DNA from: Nitrospirota bacterium
GTDB taxonomy: Bacteria; Nitrospirota; Nitrospiria; Nitrospirales; UBA8639
DNA length: 64,000 bases
NCBI GenBank assembly: GCA_011088105.1
Contig: JAALKI010000007.1
Location: 30,746 to 94,745 of the forward strand
Direction: 5' to 3'
The notes beneath the pieces were generated by a model. That model was not told where the DNA came from. It searched no databases and was given only the letters and a program-made list of their open reading frames with translations. A program made the position numbers and the translations under genes. Each line of letters begins with the position of its first letter. Within the stretch, counting starts at the first letter, position 1. Shown one piece after another: positions 53,798-63,557 of this stretch.

Positions 53798-54379
53798 TTA
53801 CCGATTGAGGTTAAAAGTCACAGGGAGATCGACGAATACTCGAATTGAAAATTCGCCATCCTTCGCTGGGATGAATTGCCACTGTCGGATGCTTCGTATC
53901 GCGCTTTCGTCTAATAATTGATGCCCTGATGTTTGTTTCAGTGTGGTGCTGCCAACAGTGCCGTCAGGTAATACCTCTAGTCGAAGGATGACGGTGCCTT
54001 CCCATCCTTGCTGGCGGGCAATAAGCGGATACGGGGGACGTTCCGCTTTTATTGGTGAAACGGGGGTCTGAACGCCAAGAGTGTCGGCGATAGGGTCCCG
54101 TAACGATGGTGGTGGGTCGAATGGTGCCATGCTCATTGTGTTGTGAAACGGACTCTGTACAATTTCATCGGGAGGGGATTGTGTTAATGCTGTCATCTCT
54201 AATGTGAGCCGAGAGAACTCGCGTTGTTTTTGAATGACAATGGTTCCAGGCACTTCTATCGCCGACAATATCTCTATTTCTGCCGTGACCTCATTATTCG
54301 CTGAGAAAACGGGTGCTGTCGAGCACAGTAATCCTCCGATGATCACAAGTCTGATACTTCGAGTAAGCAAGGAGTGCAT
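53798..54379 (-). CDS. TonB C-terminal domain protein (TonB2)
   Basis: A 193-residue protein with a signal peptide-like helix (LVIIGGLLCSTAPVFSA) and a C-terminal TonB domain (PPYPLIARQQGWEGTVILRLEV, SGHQLLDESAIRSIRQWQFI). No cytoplasmic segment is seen, so it resembles a secreted or singly-anchored TonB-domain protein rather than a classical transducer. It leads the operon; the two TonB domains share the WEGTV and SG-LLD patterns. Confidence 0.82.
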   Translation of the reverse strand: MHSLLTRSIRLVIIGGLLCSTAPVFSANNEVTAEIEILSAIEVPGTIVIQKQREFSRLTLEMTALTQSPPDEIVQSPFHNTMSMAPFDPPPSLRDPIADTLGVQTPVSPIKAERPPYPLIARQQGWEGTVILRLEVLPDGTVGSTTLKQTSGHQLLDESAIRSIRQWQFIPAKDGEFSIRVFVDLPVTFNLNR

Positions 54380-54591
54380 CCATAATGCTGCATATCCATA
54401 TCATTACAAGCGCGTACCCTTCAAAGGCAACTCATTATCATACGGTGTCCAAAGTCAGTGTTTCAAATGGTTCCCGATTTCTCGAGGATTTTGACTGTAT
54501 GACTCATGACACGAGTTGCGTAATTCAGTATACTACAAAGGTTGTCCGCCAATTTTCAATTTACTATGCCAATTAAGGATACGTATTTCTT

Positions 54592-57285
54592 ATGATCGTC
54601 CGTTTGTTAAATTTATTGTTCGGCAGTAAAAACGATCGAGAGTTAAAAACGCTTCAACCATTGGTCGATCGTGTGAATGCACTTGAATCGACGTTGACGT
54701 CCTTGTCAAACGATGCCTTAGCTAGTCAATCGGATTCCTTTAAACAGCGGCTTTCTGAGGGAGAGTCGACGGACGATGTTTTGCCGGAAGCCTTTGCCGT
54801 TTGCCGAGAAATGTCAAAGCGAAAATTAGGACTTCGCCATTATGATGTTCAATTAGTGGGTGGTATGGTGCTTCATCAGGGAAAAATTTCCGAGATGAAG
54901 ACGGGAGAGGGGAAGACCTTGGTGGCAACGCTTCCGGTCTATCTCAATGCCTTGACCAGTCGTGGTGTTCATCTTGTGACCGTCAATGATTATCTGGCAA
55001 AACGCGATGCGCAATGGATGGGGCTACTGTACCATGCTCTGGGGTGTTCTCTTGGGGTTATTCAGCATGAGGTCTCGTTTATCTATGATCCAGCGTATGA
55101 GGCATCGGATAAGCGACTGCAATGTCTGCGACCATGTGAACGTGCTGAAGCCTATATGGCTGATATTACGTATGGTACTAACAATGAGTTTGGCTTTGAT
55201 TATTTGAGAGACAATCTGATTGTCGAGGAGTTGAACCAGAAAGTTCAACGTGAGTTGCATTTTGCGATTGTCGATGAGGTGGATAGCATTCTGATCGATG
55301 AGGCCAGAACGCCGCTGATCATCTCCGGTCCAGCCGAGCAAAGCACGGAACTTTATTATCGAGTGAACCGTATTATCCCTCAGCTTAAGCCTGAAGACGA
55401 CTATACGATTGAGGAAAAAACGAAAACGGTCGTTTTAACCGATGACGGCAATGCCAAAGTTGAAAAACTTCTCGGTGTCGAGAATCTCTATGATCTTTCA
55501 CAGTTGAGTCTTGTGCACCATGTCATCAAAGCCTTACAGGCTCATGCTCTCTATAAACGAGATGTCGATTACGTGGTGAAAGATGGCGAGGTGCAAATTG
55601 TCGATGAATTTACAGGCCGGTTAATGCCAGGCCGTCGGTGGAGCGACGGATTGCATCAAGCCGTCGAGGCTAAGGAGGGAGTGAAAATTGCCAATGAAAA
55701 TCAAACGTTGGCCTCTATCACCTTTCAAAACTACTTTCGTATGTATGACAAATTAGCCGGGATGACGGGAACCGCGGATACCGAAGCCTCAGAATTTGCC
55801 AAGACATACAATTTGGATGTGAATGTCATTCCTCCCAATCGGCCAATGGTTCGGAACGATCACCCTGATGTGGTCTATCGAACGGAAAAAGAAAAATTTG
55901 AAGCCATTGCACAGGAAATCAAAGCCTATCATGAGAGTGGGCAACCGGTGTTGGTTGGAACCATCTCGATTGAAAAGTCCGAACGACTCTCTACCATGCT
56001 CAAGCACCATGGCGTCCCACATCATGTGTTGAATGCGAAATTTCATGAAAAAGAAGCTGAAATTATTGCCCAGGCCGGGCAAAAAGGTGCTGTGACACTA
56101 GCAACGAACATGGCGGGACGTGGAACCGATATTGTGCTGGGTGGGAATCCAGAGTTCTTGTTTAAACAAATCTTCTATAAGGACGAGACGCTCTCTGAAG
56201 ACCAACGACAGGTCATATCTGAAAAGATTCAAGTCGAATGTGACGAGAACAAGCAATCGGTTGTGGCGTTGGGAGGAGTGCATATTGTTGGAACTGAACG
56301 GCATGAAAGCCGACGAATCGATAATCAGCTTCGAGGTAGGTCAGGCCGGCAGGGTGACCCTGGCTCTTCGAGATTTTTTCTCTCGTTGCAGGATGATCTG
56401 ATGCGTATTTTTGCATCTGAACGGGTATCAAATTTAATGCTTAAGCTTGGGATGGAAGAAGGGGTGCCTATCGAACACCGAATGGTGACCAAGTCTATTG
56501 AAAATGCGCAAAAAAAGGTAGAAGCGCATAACTTTGAAATTCGGAAGCAGCTTCTTGAATATGACGATGTGATGAATAAGCAACGAGAGATTATTTATCA
56601 ACATCGGGCTGAAATGCTTCGTGGAGAAGATTTATCGGAAGACGTTCAAACGATGATGGCCGATGTCATTGATTCACTTCTCACCACGTACTGTCCAGAA
56701 GATCAATATGCGGAAAGTTGGGATTTCGCAGGACTCTGTGAATCCGTGCAAGGCCAGTTTGGTAGTCATCTTATTCAGCCCGGTGAATTAGAAGACATGG
56801 GGCGTGATGCGATTGAAGAAGAATTGCAAACACGTACACGAGATACCTATCAACAGAAAGAAACCGAACTGGGCGCTGAGTTACTTCGCTATCTGGAAAA
56901 AATGATTCTACTCCAAGTTGTTGACCATCATTGGAAAGACCATCTGTTGGGCATGGATCAGCTTCGAGATGGCATTGGCCTTCGAGGCTATGGTCAAAAA
57001 GATCCGTTAGCCGAGTATAAACGCGAGGGGTTTGATATGTTTGCGGCGATGATGAATCGTGTGAAATCAGACGGATTGGAACGGTTATTTAAGGTACAGG
57101 CAGTCAAGAGCGAGCTTCAGGACTCGCCTCGCCTATCCCCACAAACACCGCAATTTTCTTTAAATCGCGGGGAGTCTGCAGCCCCAGCTTCTCGTACGGT
57201 CCAGCGGACGCATGATAAAGTTGGACGAAATGACCCTTGTCCTTGTGGCAGTGGGAAGAAATACAAAAAATGCCATGGATCCTAA
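54592..57285 (+). CDS. secA: Preprotein translocase ATPase SecA
   Basis: An 897-residue motor. Walker A is in [20 protein letters not shown]; the DEVD box reads [20 protein letters not shown]. The second ATPase half has [18 protein letters not shown] and [20 protein letters not shown]. At the end, after the C-terminal linker, sits the zinc-binding [13 protein letters not shown] motif. Full length and intact. It is divergent from the TonB operon, with an approximately 210-base gap holding a TATACT -10-like element. Confidence 0.97.
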   Translation: MIVRLLNLLFGSKNDRELKTLQPLVDRVNALESTLTSLSNDALASQSDSFKQRLSEGESTDDVLPEAFAVCREMSKRKLGLRHYDVQLVGGMVLHQGKISEMKTGEGKTLVATLPVYLNALTSRGVHLVTVNDYLAKRDAQWMGLLYHALGCSLGVIQHEVSFIYDPAYEASDKRLQCLRPCERAEAYMADITYGTNNEFGFDYLRDNLIVEELNQKVQRELHFAIVDEVDSILIDEARTPLIISGPAEQSTELYYRVNRIIPQLKPEDDYTIEEKTKTVVLTDDGNAKVEKLLGVENLYDLSQLSLVHHVIKALQAHALYKRDVDYVVKDGEVQIVDEFTGRLMPGRRWSDGLHQAVEAKEGVKIANENQTLASITFQNYFRMYDKLAGMTGTADTEASEFAKTYNLDVNVIPPNRPMVRNDHPDVVYRTEKEKFEAIAQEIKAYHESGQPVLVGTISIEKSERLSTMLKHHGVPHHVLNAKFHEKEAEIIAQAGQKGAVTLATNMAGRGTDIVLGGNPEFLFKQIFYKDETLSEDQRQVISEKIQVECDENKQSVVALGGVHIVGTERHESRRIDNQLRGRSGRQGDPGSSRFFLSLQDDLMRIFASERVSNLMLKLGMEEGVPIEHRMVTKSIENAQKKVEAHNFEIRKQLLEYDDVMNKQREIIYQHRAEMLRGEDLSEDVQTMMADVIDSLLTTYCPEDQYAESWDFAGLCESVQGQFGSHLIQPGELEDMGRDAIEEELQTRTRDTYQQKETELGAELLRYLEKMILLQVVDHHWKDHLLGMDQLRDGIGLRGYGQKDPLAEYKREGFDMFAAMMNRVKSDGLERLFKVQAVKSELQDSPRLSPQTPQFSLNRGESAAPASRTVQRTHDKVGRNDPCPCGSGKKYKKCHGS

Positions 57286-57327
57286 GGGGTTGACTCGCTT
57301 GCCAGATACACTTTTCCCTCATTCAGG

Positions 57328-58425
57328 TTACATAATCTGATAGTCAAGGTCGACCATTTTAGTGGCGACATTTGCTTCATCTCGTAGCCTTTTCATTTCT
57401 GGTGAATTGTCATGAATGAGCCAAATTTTTTCGTTGAGAATTTCAATGGGGCGGATGGATTCCTCATTCCGTAACTTATAGATGGCCACAACGACCTCAG
57501 TCAGGACAGGAAAATTAATGTCTGATGCCTGGTTCATGTGTTCAAGTGATTCATTCAGATAGTCAAGCAGCGGGGGTGTGATCGTCGGATCACCCGTATA
57601 GGCGCCGATGTGGCCTAGCCCTTTTGCCGCTGCTGCCTTGATGACATTGTCGTCAGAATCCTTAAAAAACTTAATAAGGTGAGGAATCGCAGGACTGCCA
57701 ATGCCAGCCAGTGCGCCGATGGCTGCTTCTCCAACTTCGTTACGTGTAATGAGATCCAGTAAGTAAGGAAGCGCCTCTGTTGATTTCTTGTTTTCTAAAA
57801 CGGACAGGATAGTGAGCTTTCTAGGTTTGGGGGTCTCCGGGGATTTTAATAACGCAAAGAGACGATGTGTTTGTCCAAATTCACTGGACACAAGAACTGG
57901 AAAGTCAAATATTTGAAGACGGAGATAAAGTTGCTGTAACGCATAATGTCCAGGATTGGTTTCTTTGGCATTTCGTGCAGCTTCTGTCGCATTTTCAAAT
58001 GAGGTGCGTACTTCCTTATACCATCCCAGATCTTTTCCCTGAAGTCGGTAAGAGAATAAGCAGGCTGGCCCTTTCCACAAACGGGAAGGGGCATCAGCGA
58101 GTTCGGCATCACCTCCGGATCTGGTCGTTCCTGCCCATCGTTTCCGTTCTTCACATTTGACTTGGAATACGACATCGTGAGGCTCTTTGCGGTTGGTCAC
58201 CACTGAATAGCCAATTTCTTCTAATCTGGTTTGGATAATTGCGGTTAACGGGGTGGCATCAACTCGACCATCTTCTGTGAGAGCAATGGTTTTCACATAA
58301 ATCGTTGTGGCTTGTTGCAATTGAGTTTTTTGTTCAGGGGTCACGTGGCTTCGTCGAGCGAAACTGTCCGTGGTGACCAACAGCACTATGAAAAACAGGA
58401 TGAGATAAGTCCAGCGCTTGATCAT
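57328..58425 (-). CDS. HEAT-repeat secreted protein (copy 1)
   Basis: A 365-residue protein with a signal peptide (WTYLILFFIVLLVTTDSFA). The N-terminal part (about 180 residues) has no known family, with VFQVKCEERKRWAGTTRSGG and DAPSRLWKGPACLFSYRL. The second half holds HEAT repeats (GEAAIGALAGIGSPAIPHLIKFF, VIKAAAAKGLGHIGAYTGD). It is a paralogue of the next gene, head to tail. Role unknown, probably a periplasmic scaffold. Confidence 0.78.
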   Translation of the reverse strand: MIKRWTYLILFFIVLLVTTDSFARRSHVTPEQKTQLQQATTIYVKTIALTEDGRVDATPLTAIIQTRLEEIGYSVVTNRKEPHDVVFQVKCEERKRWAGTTRSGGDAELADAPSRLWKGPACLFSYRLQGKDLGWYKEVRTSFENATEAARNAKETNPGHYALQQLYLRLQIFDFPVLVSSEFGQTHRLFALLKSPETPKPRKLTILSVLENKKSTEALPYLLDLITRNEVGEAAIGALAGIGSPAIPHLIKFFKDSDDNVIKAAAAKGLGHIGAYTGDPTITPPLLDYLNESLEHMNQASDINFPVLTEVVVAIYKLRNEESIRPIEILNEKIWLIHDNSPEMKRLRDEANVATKMVDLDYQIM

Positions 58426-58465
58426 GTGATCTCCTCATGTCAGGAATAAAAGGAAATGGGTTGTA

Positions 58466-59560
58466 TTAACTGATGTGCCCATCTAAATCCAGCTGTTTAT
58501 AGGTCCAGTTTGTGGCCTCCCGAAGTTCCACCATGGCAGGAGAGGTGTCGTAAATAAGCCAAACTTTTTCGTTCAGTTGTGTCATAGGCTCTAAAGAATT
58601 GTCGTCTCTTAACTTCCCAAGGGCCCAGACCACTTGAGTGAGCACGGGATAGTTAATGTCAGCTGCCGTCTTCATGTGGAGAAGGGCCTCTTTGAGGTAT
58701 TGCAGGAGAGGCGGAATGGTCCGAGGATCTCCACTGGCAGCGGCAATGTCTCCTAATCCTTTTGCTGCTGCCGCTTGGATATTAGGTTGTTTCGTGGTTG
58801 TGAAGAGGTCAATCAATGTTGGGATGGAGTCTGTCCCCACACCGGCCATGGCCACGATGGCTTCTTGAGCAAGGTCTTTGTTACGCATGATTTCCTGAAG
58901 ATGAGGCAGGGCTTCATTGGATTGAAGCTCGTGTAGGACTGAAAGAATTTTTAATTTGCGGAGTTTAGAAGTATCGGAAGAATCCAAAAGGTTCAGTAAT
59001 CTGGACACTTGGCCCCATTCGGTGGCAATCAGGACAGGGAAATCATATTCTTTGACACGGGTCAGCAAATGATCAATGGCATAATGTCCTGAATCCGAGG
59101 TATTGGCGGTTTGTGCGGCCTGTACGGCATTTTCAAAGGATGTACGGATCTCTTTTTTCCAACCGAAGTCTTTTCCAGCCAAAGTGTAACTGAAGAGACA
59201 GGCAGGGCCTTTCCATAATCGAGAGGGAGCATCAGCTAATTCAGCATCTCCACCAGCGGATGTGGTCCCGGTCCAGGTTTTTTGTTCTTCGCATTTGACC
59301 TTAAACTCGACATCGAACGGTTGTGCTCGATCTGTTGTGATGGCAAACCCAACTTCTCTTAGACGATCTATCACAATATGCTGGAGAGCCGATGGGTCGA
59401 CGGGGCCTTTTTCTGTAAGCGTCAAGACATTGAGGAAGATTGTCTGTGCATGTTCAAGATGTGACTTTTGTTGCGGGGTGAGGTGCGTGCGGCGAGCTAG
59501 TGCATCGGTGGTGACGAGAAGCGAACAAATAATAATGATGAAGAAGGACCACGTCTTCAT
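58466..59560 (-). CDS. HEAT-repeat secreted protein (copy 2)
   Basis: A 364-residue paralogue of the preceding protein, with a signal peptide and nearly the same layout: KCEEQKTWTGTTSAGG, DAPSRLWKGPACLFSYTL, then HEAT repeats (AQEAIVAMAGVGTDSIPTLIDLF, NIQAAAAKGLGDIAAASGD). The two genes lie 40 bases apart in tandem and presumably come from a duplication. Confidence 0.78.
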   Translation of the reverse strand: MKTWSFFIIIICSLLVTTDALARRTHLTPQQKSHLEHAQTIFLNVLTLTEKGPVDPSALQHIVIDRLREVGFAITTDRAQPFDVEFKVKCEEQKTWTGTTSAGGDAELADAPSRLWKGPACLFSYTLAGKDFGWKKEIRTSFENAVQAAQTANTSDSGHYAIDHLLTRVKEYDFPVLIATEWGQVSRLLNLLDSSDTSKLRKLKILSVLHELQSNEALPHLQEIMRNKDLAQEAIVAMAGVGTDSIPTLIDLFTTTKQPNIQAAAAKGLGDIAAASGDPRTIPPLLQYLKEALLHMKTAADINYPVLTQVVWALGKLRDDNSLEPMTQLNEKVWLIYDTSPAMVELREATNWTYKQLDLDGHIS

Positions 59561-59806
59561 GGGACCCTCCCTATTCCATATTCTTCCTATAAGTTGTGCG
59601 TCAACATGCGTTAAATATACTCTTTAGGGGAAATCTCCAGCAACCCTTAGGCCTGATCCTGATGCAGGGCTCTTCCCATCCTGCTATTGATTTTTGTTAT
59701 GTAGAGAGATGAAGCGTCTCAATTAGATGTTTTCTGTCTGTTCTCTTGATGGCCATTGAGAAGAGGACAGGTTGAATGGGAATTTCCCACACGATATACT
59801 CTCGCC

Positions 59807-60625
59807 ATGTCCATTCAAGATCAACAGATTGCCTTCATCGGGGCGGGGAACATGGCGGAAGCCTTGATCTCAGGGTTAGTAAAAGGCCAGGTTGTCCATC
59901 CCAGTCAACTATTCGCCACTGATGTGGTATCCGAACGACTCGAAATCTTGACAGATCGGTTTGGTATTAGGGGCGGGGCCAGTAATCAAGAAGCGGCGCA
60001 ATGGGCAAGTCTTCTTGTTCTATGCGTCAAGCCGCAACTGGTCCATGATGTCCTTGCTGAATTACAGGATTCAATCCGTCAGGATTGCGTGCTTATTTCC
60101 GTTGTTGCGGGGTTGCCTATTGCTAAAATAGCAGCGAGGCTACAATCGACAATTCCTATCATTCGAGCCATGCCAAACACGCCTGCGTTGGTCCTAGAAG
60201 GAGCCACGGCGCTTGCCGAAGGGCCGGGTGTCACATCTCAACAGCGTGCCTTTGCCCAACAGGTATTTGAGGCAGTGGGAAAAGTGGTCATGATCCCGGA
60301 ACTATTCATGAATGCAGTGACTGGCTTAAGTGGTGGGGGGCCAGCCTATGTGTATGTCATGATTGAAGCCTTAGCGGATGGAGGAGTGAAGATGGGGTTG
60401 CCTCGGTCTATTGCACAGGTTTTGGCTGCGCAGACGGTATTGGGAGCAGCAAAAATGGTTCTTGAAAGCGAAGAACATCCTGGTGTGCTTAAAGATCGAG
60501 TTGCTTCACCAGGAGGGACGACCATTGCAGGACTGCATGCCGTGGAGGAAGGCCGCTTGCGTGCAACATTGATCAATGCAGTTGAAGAGGCCACCAAGCG
60601 ATCGGAAGCTATTGGGGCGGCGTAA
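59807..60625 (+). CDS. proC: Pyrroline-5-carboxylate reductase
   Basis: A 272-residue enzyme for the last step of proline synthesis. The Rossmann start is IAFIGAGNMAEALISGLV; later come CVKPQLVHDVL, IIRAMPNTPALVLEGATAL, VTGLSGGGPAYVYVMIEAL and LKDRVASPGGTTIAGLHAVEEG, all diagnostic. I chose the ATG at 59807, giving the usual length; an upstream extension to 59756 is unsupported. A small gene follows 34 bases later. Confidence 0.96.
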   Translation: MSIQDQQIAFIGAGNMAEALISGLVKGQVVHPSQLFATDVVSERLEILTDRFGIRGGASNQEAAQWASLLVLCVKPQLVHDVLAELQDSIRQDCVLISVVAGLPIAKIAARLQSTIPIIRAMPNTPALVLEGATALAEGPGVTSQQRAFAQQVFEAVGKVVMIPELFMNAVTGLSGGGPAYVYVMIEALADGGVKMGLPRSIAQVLAAQTVLGAAKMVLESEEHPGVLKDRVASPGGTTIAGLHAVEEGRLRATLINAVEEATKRSEAIGAA

Positions 60626-60659
60626 ATCACGATCGCCTATTTTAAAGAAAGGAGTACGT

Positions 60660-60854
60660 GTGGAATACTGGATAACGGTTGTGTTTACAGATAATCAAGA
60701 ACTTGTTGTGCGAAATGCTGTTCGACATACCATTAGTGACGACATGGAGATTTTGGAGATTGATACAAATAAGGAAGTCACAATTATTCCTTTGAAACAG
60801 ATTAAATATTTTTCCTGTGATGCAGCTGTTTTCAATAAAAGTCCCAACAGTTAG
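60660..60854 (+). CDS. Small conserved-type protein of 64 residues
   Basis: GTG start with AAAGGAG upstream. The product begins MEYWITVVFTDNQELVVRN and continues with alternating beta segments and IPLKQIKYFSCDAAVF. No known domain. It lies right after proC, so may share its transcript. Confidence 0.6.
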   Translation: MEYWITVVFTDNQELVVRNAVRHTISDDMEILEIDTNKEVTIIPLKQIKYFSCDAAVFNKSPNS

Positions 60855-60917
60855 GATGGTTACGATTGAAAATTAAAGTAAAACATAAAATTTATGTTGT
60901 GTCGAAGCACGGTGATT

Positions 60918-60945
60918 TTGATATAGGGAAAAAGTCCTGTATAAT
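60918..60945 (+). promoter_or_regulatory. Promoter before the basic small protein
   Basis: TTGATA, a 16-base spacer and a perfect TATAAT lie about 50 bases before the ATG at 60998. Confidence 0.6.
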
Positions 60946-60997
60946 AGGTTTCGTTCGCTAAAGGAACCCAGATTCCTCTTTACTGAAAGGACTTAAT

Positions 60998-61354
60998 ATG
61001 GAACGTAGGGTAACATCACATACTGAAGAAGAGGAAATGAACCAACGGAGGCATCTCTTAGGGTTGGCAAGAAAGGGTGATGAAAAGGCGATTAATCAAC
61101 TGCTAGAACTGTATCAAGTTCGTGTCTATAGTGGGGAAACGTTTCAATCTACCCGGCAATCTACTCGAACACCTAAATCATCACCAAAGGCCAAGACAAC
61201 TGTCAAGACAACAAAGGTTAAACAAGAGAAAGCCGTCAAGTCTCCAGCAAAACGAGCGAAGCAGTGGCAGGAGGCTCCTCATGCTTCGTCACGAACAACG
61301 AAGAGAAGCCAGCCTGCATCACGGGCGACTGTGCCAAAAAAGAAGTCTCGCTAA
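60998..61354 (+). CDS. Lys-rich basic small protein
   Basis: A 118-residue protein. The first 45 residues form a helical acidic/basic region (EEEEMNQRRHLLGLARKGDEKAINQLLELYQVRVYSG). From about residue 55 it is a Lys/Ser/Thr/Pro-rich tail (SSPKAKTTVKTTKVKQEK, ending KKKSR), similar in composition to histone H1-like bacterial proteins. It may bind nucleic acid. A consensus TATAAT promoter lies upstream. Confidence 0.6.
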   Translation: MERRVTSHTEEEEMNQRRHLLGLARKGDEKAINQLLELYQVRVYSGETFQSTRQSTRTPKSSPKAKTTVKTTKVKQEKAVKSPAKRAKQWQEAPHASSRTTKRSQPASRATVPKKKSR

Positions 61355-61363
61355 TAGCGGTTG

Positions 61364-61663
61364 TTACCGTACCTCGACTTTCAGCCCACCTTCTGCTAAT
61401 TGTGTCCCAATTTGGTCTGCGAGGTTTCGCTCGCCAGAGAAGACACACGCGCTTCCTTCATGGTCAATTTTCCAGGCTAATTCAAAGGCTTTCGGAGAAC
61501 TCATCCTCGGGATAACATTGCAAAACAATTCAATGACTTGTTCATATGTATGACAATCGCAGTTATGGACAATGACTTCTCCTTCCAAGTCATTTTTCGT
61601 CCGCACTTCGATTTCTTCACTTGTATATTCTGTAACGTCTGGAATAGGTGGAGCGGCGAGCAT
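61364..61663 (-). CDS. clpS: ClpS-like protease adaptor
   Basis: A 99-residue protein. The region VIVHNCDCHTYEQVIELFCNVIP followed by AFELAWKIDHEGSACVFSGERNLADQIGTQL matches the ClpS fold, with the conserved helix containing WKIDHEG. The usual NDD substrate-binding acidic pair appears as NCDCH, so one residue is changed and selectivity may differ. ClpA is not in the window. It converges with the Lys-rich gene, nine bases away. Confidence 0.75.
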   Translation of the reverse strand: MLAAPPIPDVTEYTSEEIEVRTKNDLEGEVIVHNCDCHTYEQVIELFCNVIPRMSSPKAFELAWKIDHEGSACVFSGERNLADQIGTQLAEGGLKVEVR

Positions 61664-61806
61664 GCGAAAAAAATCCTTTCTTACTCAGTCTGTTATGGAA
61701 AACATTCTATGATACTTTTGAAAAGGGCTCAAGCCACCTCGGGTTGTGCCCAAGTCTAAAAGAATCATACAGGAATAGATCGGTAACAGAATAGGGGGAG
61801 TTGATA

Positions 61807-62823
61807 TTGAGCAAAACCATTCTTTTGACAGGTGTCGCAGGCTTTGTTGGGAGTCATGCTGCAGAGACGCTCATCCAACGAGGAGATCATGTTATTGGCG
61901 TGGATAACCTCAATGACTACTATGACCCTGCGCAGAAAAAAGCAAATCTTGTGGAGATTCAGGAGAAGAAGGCGCAATGGCCACAGGCAGGATCATTTAC
62001 CTTTGTCAAAGGTGATATTCGAGACCAGACCTTAGTTAATGACTTGTTTCACACGCATCCATTTGATGCGATCGTGCATCTTGCCGCTATGGCTGGCGTG
62101 AGAGCGTCTATTCATAAACCCCAATTGTATTATGATGTTAACGTCACCGGCACACTTCATTTACTCGATGCAGCGGTGAGACATTGTGAGGGGGCATCTT
62201 CCAAGCGAGTCTTGCCGCATGTTGTATTTGCCTCAACATCGTCTGTGTATGGACAGACTCAACGCATTCCATTTGTTGAGGATGATGCCTGTGACCGTCC
62301 CCTGGCTCCATACTCTGCGAGTAAGAGAGGCGCAGAATTACTAGGACATTCGTACCATCATCTCTACAAGCTTTCATTTACGGCCTTGCGTTTTTTTACA
62401 GTCTATGGCCCAAGAGGTCGTCCTGATATGATGGCGTATAAAGTCCTCGATAACCTTTTCCGTGGACGTGAAGTTCCCTTATACAATGAAGGTCGTATGC
62501 ACAGGGATTGGACCTACATTGGAGACATTATTCAAGGAATTCTCGGTGCGGTTGATCGGCCAATGGGATATGAAGTGATCAATTTGGGTCGAGGAGAGCC
62601 GGTGCTGTTAGCTGACTTTGTCACGCTCATCGAAAATCTTACTGGCCGGAAAGCCAGTTTGGTTTCTACCCCGATGTTGGATGCCGATGTTCCCTATACC
62701 TATGCCGACGTCAGTAAGGCAAAAAAGTTATTGGGATATAATCCTCAGACATCCATCAAAGAAGGTGTTGAACGATTTTGGGAATGGTATCAAACCACGA
62801 TTTTGAAAAATTGCTCAGCCTAA
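61807..62823 (+). CDS. UDP-glucuronate 4-epimerase-like SDR epimerase
   Basis: A 338-residue extended short-chain dehydrogenase. The NAD site is LTGVAGFVGSHAAE; the active site has ASTSSVYG and YSASKRGAELL (Tyr-x-x-x-Lys). DNLNDYYDPAQKKANL is the marker of UDP-glucuronate 4-epimerases and related enzymes that interconvert nucleotide sugars for surface polysaccharides. The TTG at 61807 is preferred because AGGGGGAG lies six bases before it, while the TTG at 61801 has no space for it. Confidence 0.9.
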   Translation: MSKTILLTGVAGFVGSHAAETLIQRGDHVIGVDNLNDYYDPAQKKANLVEIQEKKAQWPQAGSFTFVKGDIRDQTLVNDLFHTHPFDAIVHLAAMAGVRASIHKPQLYYDVNVTGTLHLLDAAVRHCEGASSKRVLPHVVFASTSSVYGQTQRIPFVEDDACDRPLAPYSASKRGAELLGHSYHHLYKLSFTALRFFTVYGPRGRPDMMAYKVLDNLFRGREVPLYNEGRMHRDWTYIGDIIQGILGAVDRPMGYEVINLGRGEPVLLADFVTLIENLTGRKASLVSTPMLDADVPYTYADVSKAKKLLGYNPQTSIKEGVERFWEWYQTTILKNCSA

Positions 62824-62914
62824 TTTCTAAGATATTTTGGTCATTCTCTCAACAAACTTTCGTTTTCATCCCAACACGTTCCATTTTGCCATTGAGGTTT
62901 GAGCGACTGGATTC

Positions 62915-62943
62915 TTGCCAGTTGGTAACCCTGATGGTAGAGT
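62915..62943 (+). promoter_or_regulatory. Probable promoter of tRNA-Leu
   Basis: TTGCCA and TAGAGT, 17 bases apart, lie about 20 bases before the tRNA 5' end. Both hexamers match consensus at four of six positions. Confidence 0.4.
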
Positions 62944-62962
62944 GATGCCCATACTCCAAAAT

Positions 62963-63051
62963 GCCGGAGTGGCGGAATAGGCAGACGCCAGGGACTTAAA
63001 ATCCCTTGCTCCGAAAGGGGCGTACCGGTTCAAGTCCGGTCTCCGGCACCA
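62963..63051 (+). tRNA. tRNA-Leu (UAA)
   Basis: An 89-base class II tRNA with a long variable arm (CTTGCTCCGAAAGGGGCGT), anticodon loop CTTAAAA, acceptor GCCGGAG/CTCCGGC and an encoded CCA end. It reads the leucine codons UUA and UUG. Confidence 0.96.
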
Positions 63052-63290
63052 ATATACGTTTCTTTCTAACGCTTGTGGTACTCTCCGCACGATCAAGATC
63101 TCACTCGCACTATCTAAATGCGATAGATGGTTGGCATAGCTGCTGAGCCCATCACACACCCGATGGCATAGTCTCTTCGCACCTTCAATTCCTGGGCTGC
63201 CCCTGTGTGACGTCACTCCCAAAAACGATGGCAGGGTGAAACGAGCCTAGAATGGCGGCTTCGGTAGGCCTTGACGAAAGGAGAGGAGCC

Positions 63291-63557
63291 ATGAAGCGGT
63301 CACGATTTTCGGAAGAGCCGGTCATCTATGCCCTTCGGCAAAGCGAAGCGGACACACCCGTGGGCGACGTCTGTCGCCAACGGGACGTGAGTGAGGCCAC
63401 GTTTTATGTCTGGAAGAAAAAGTACGCGCATCTCGGGGTGAGTGAACTGCAGCGACTCCGGAAGGTGAAGGAAGAAAACAGTCGGGTGAAACGACTCGTG
63501 GCCAACCTCTCGCTAGATAAACACATGCTGTCGGAGGCCTTACGAAAAAAAGACTAA
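63291..63557 (+). CDS. IS3-family transposase OrfA
   Basis: An 88-residue helix-turn-helix protein of the IS3 OrfA type: RFSEEPVIYALRQSEADTPV, ATFYVWKKKYAHLG and a Leu-zipper-like LQRLRKVKEENSRVKRLVANL. AGGAG precedes the ATG at 63291. The A7 run at 63545-63551 at its 3' end would permit -1 frameshifting into orfB. Confidence 0.9.
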   Translation: MKRSRFSEEPVIYALRQSEADTPVGDVCRQRDVSEATFYVWKKKYAHLGVSELQRLRKVKEENSRVKRLVANLSLDKHMLSEALRKKD

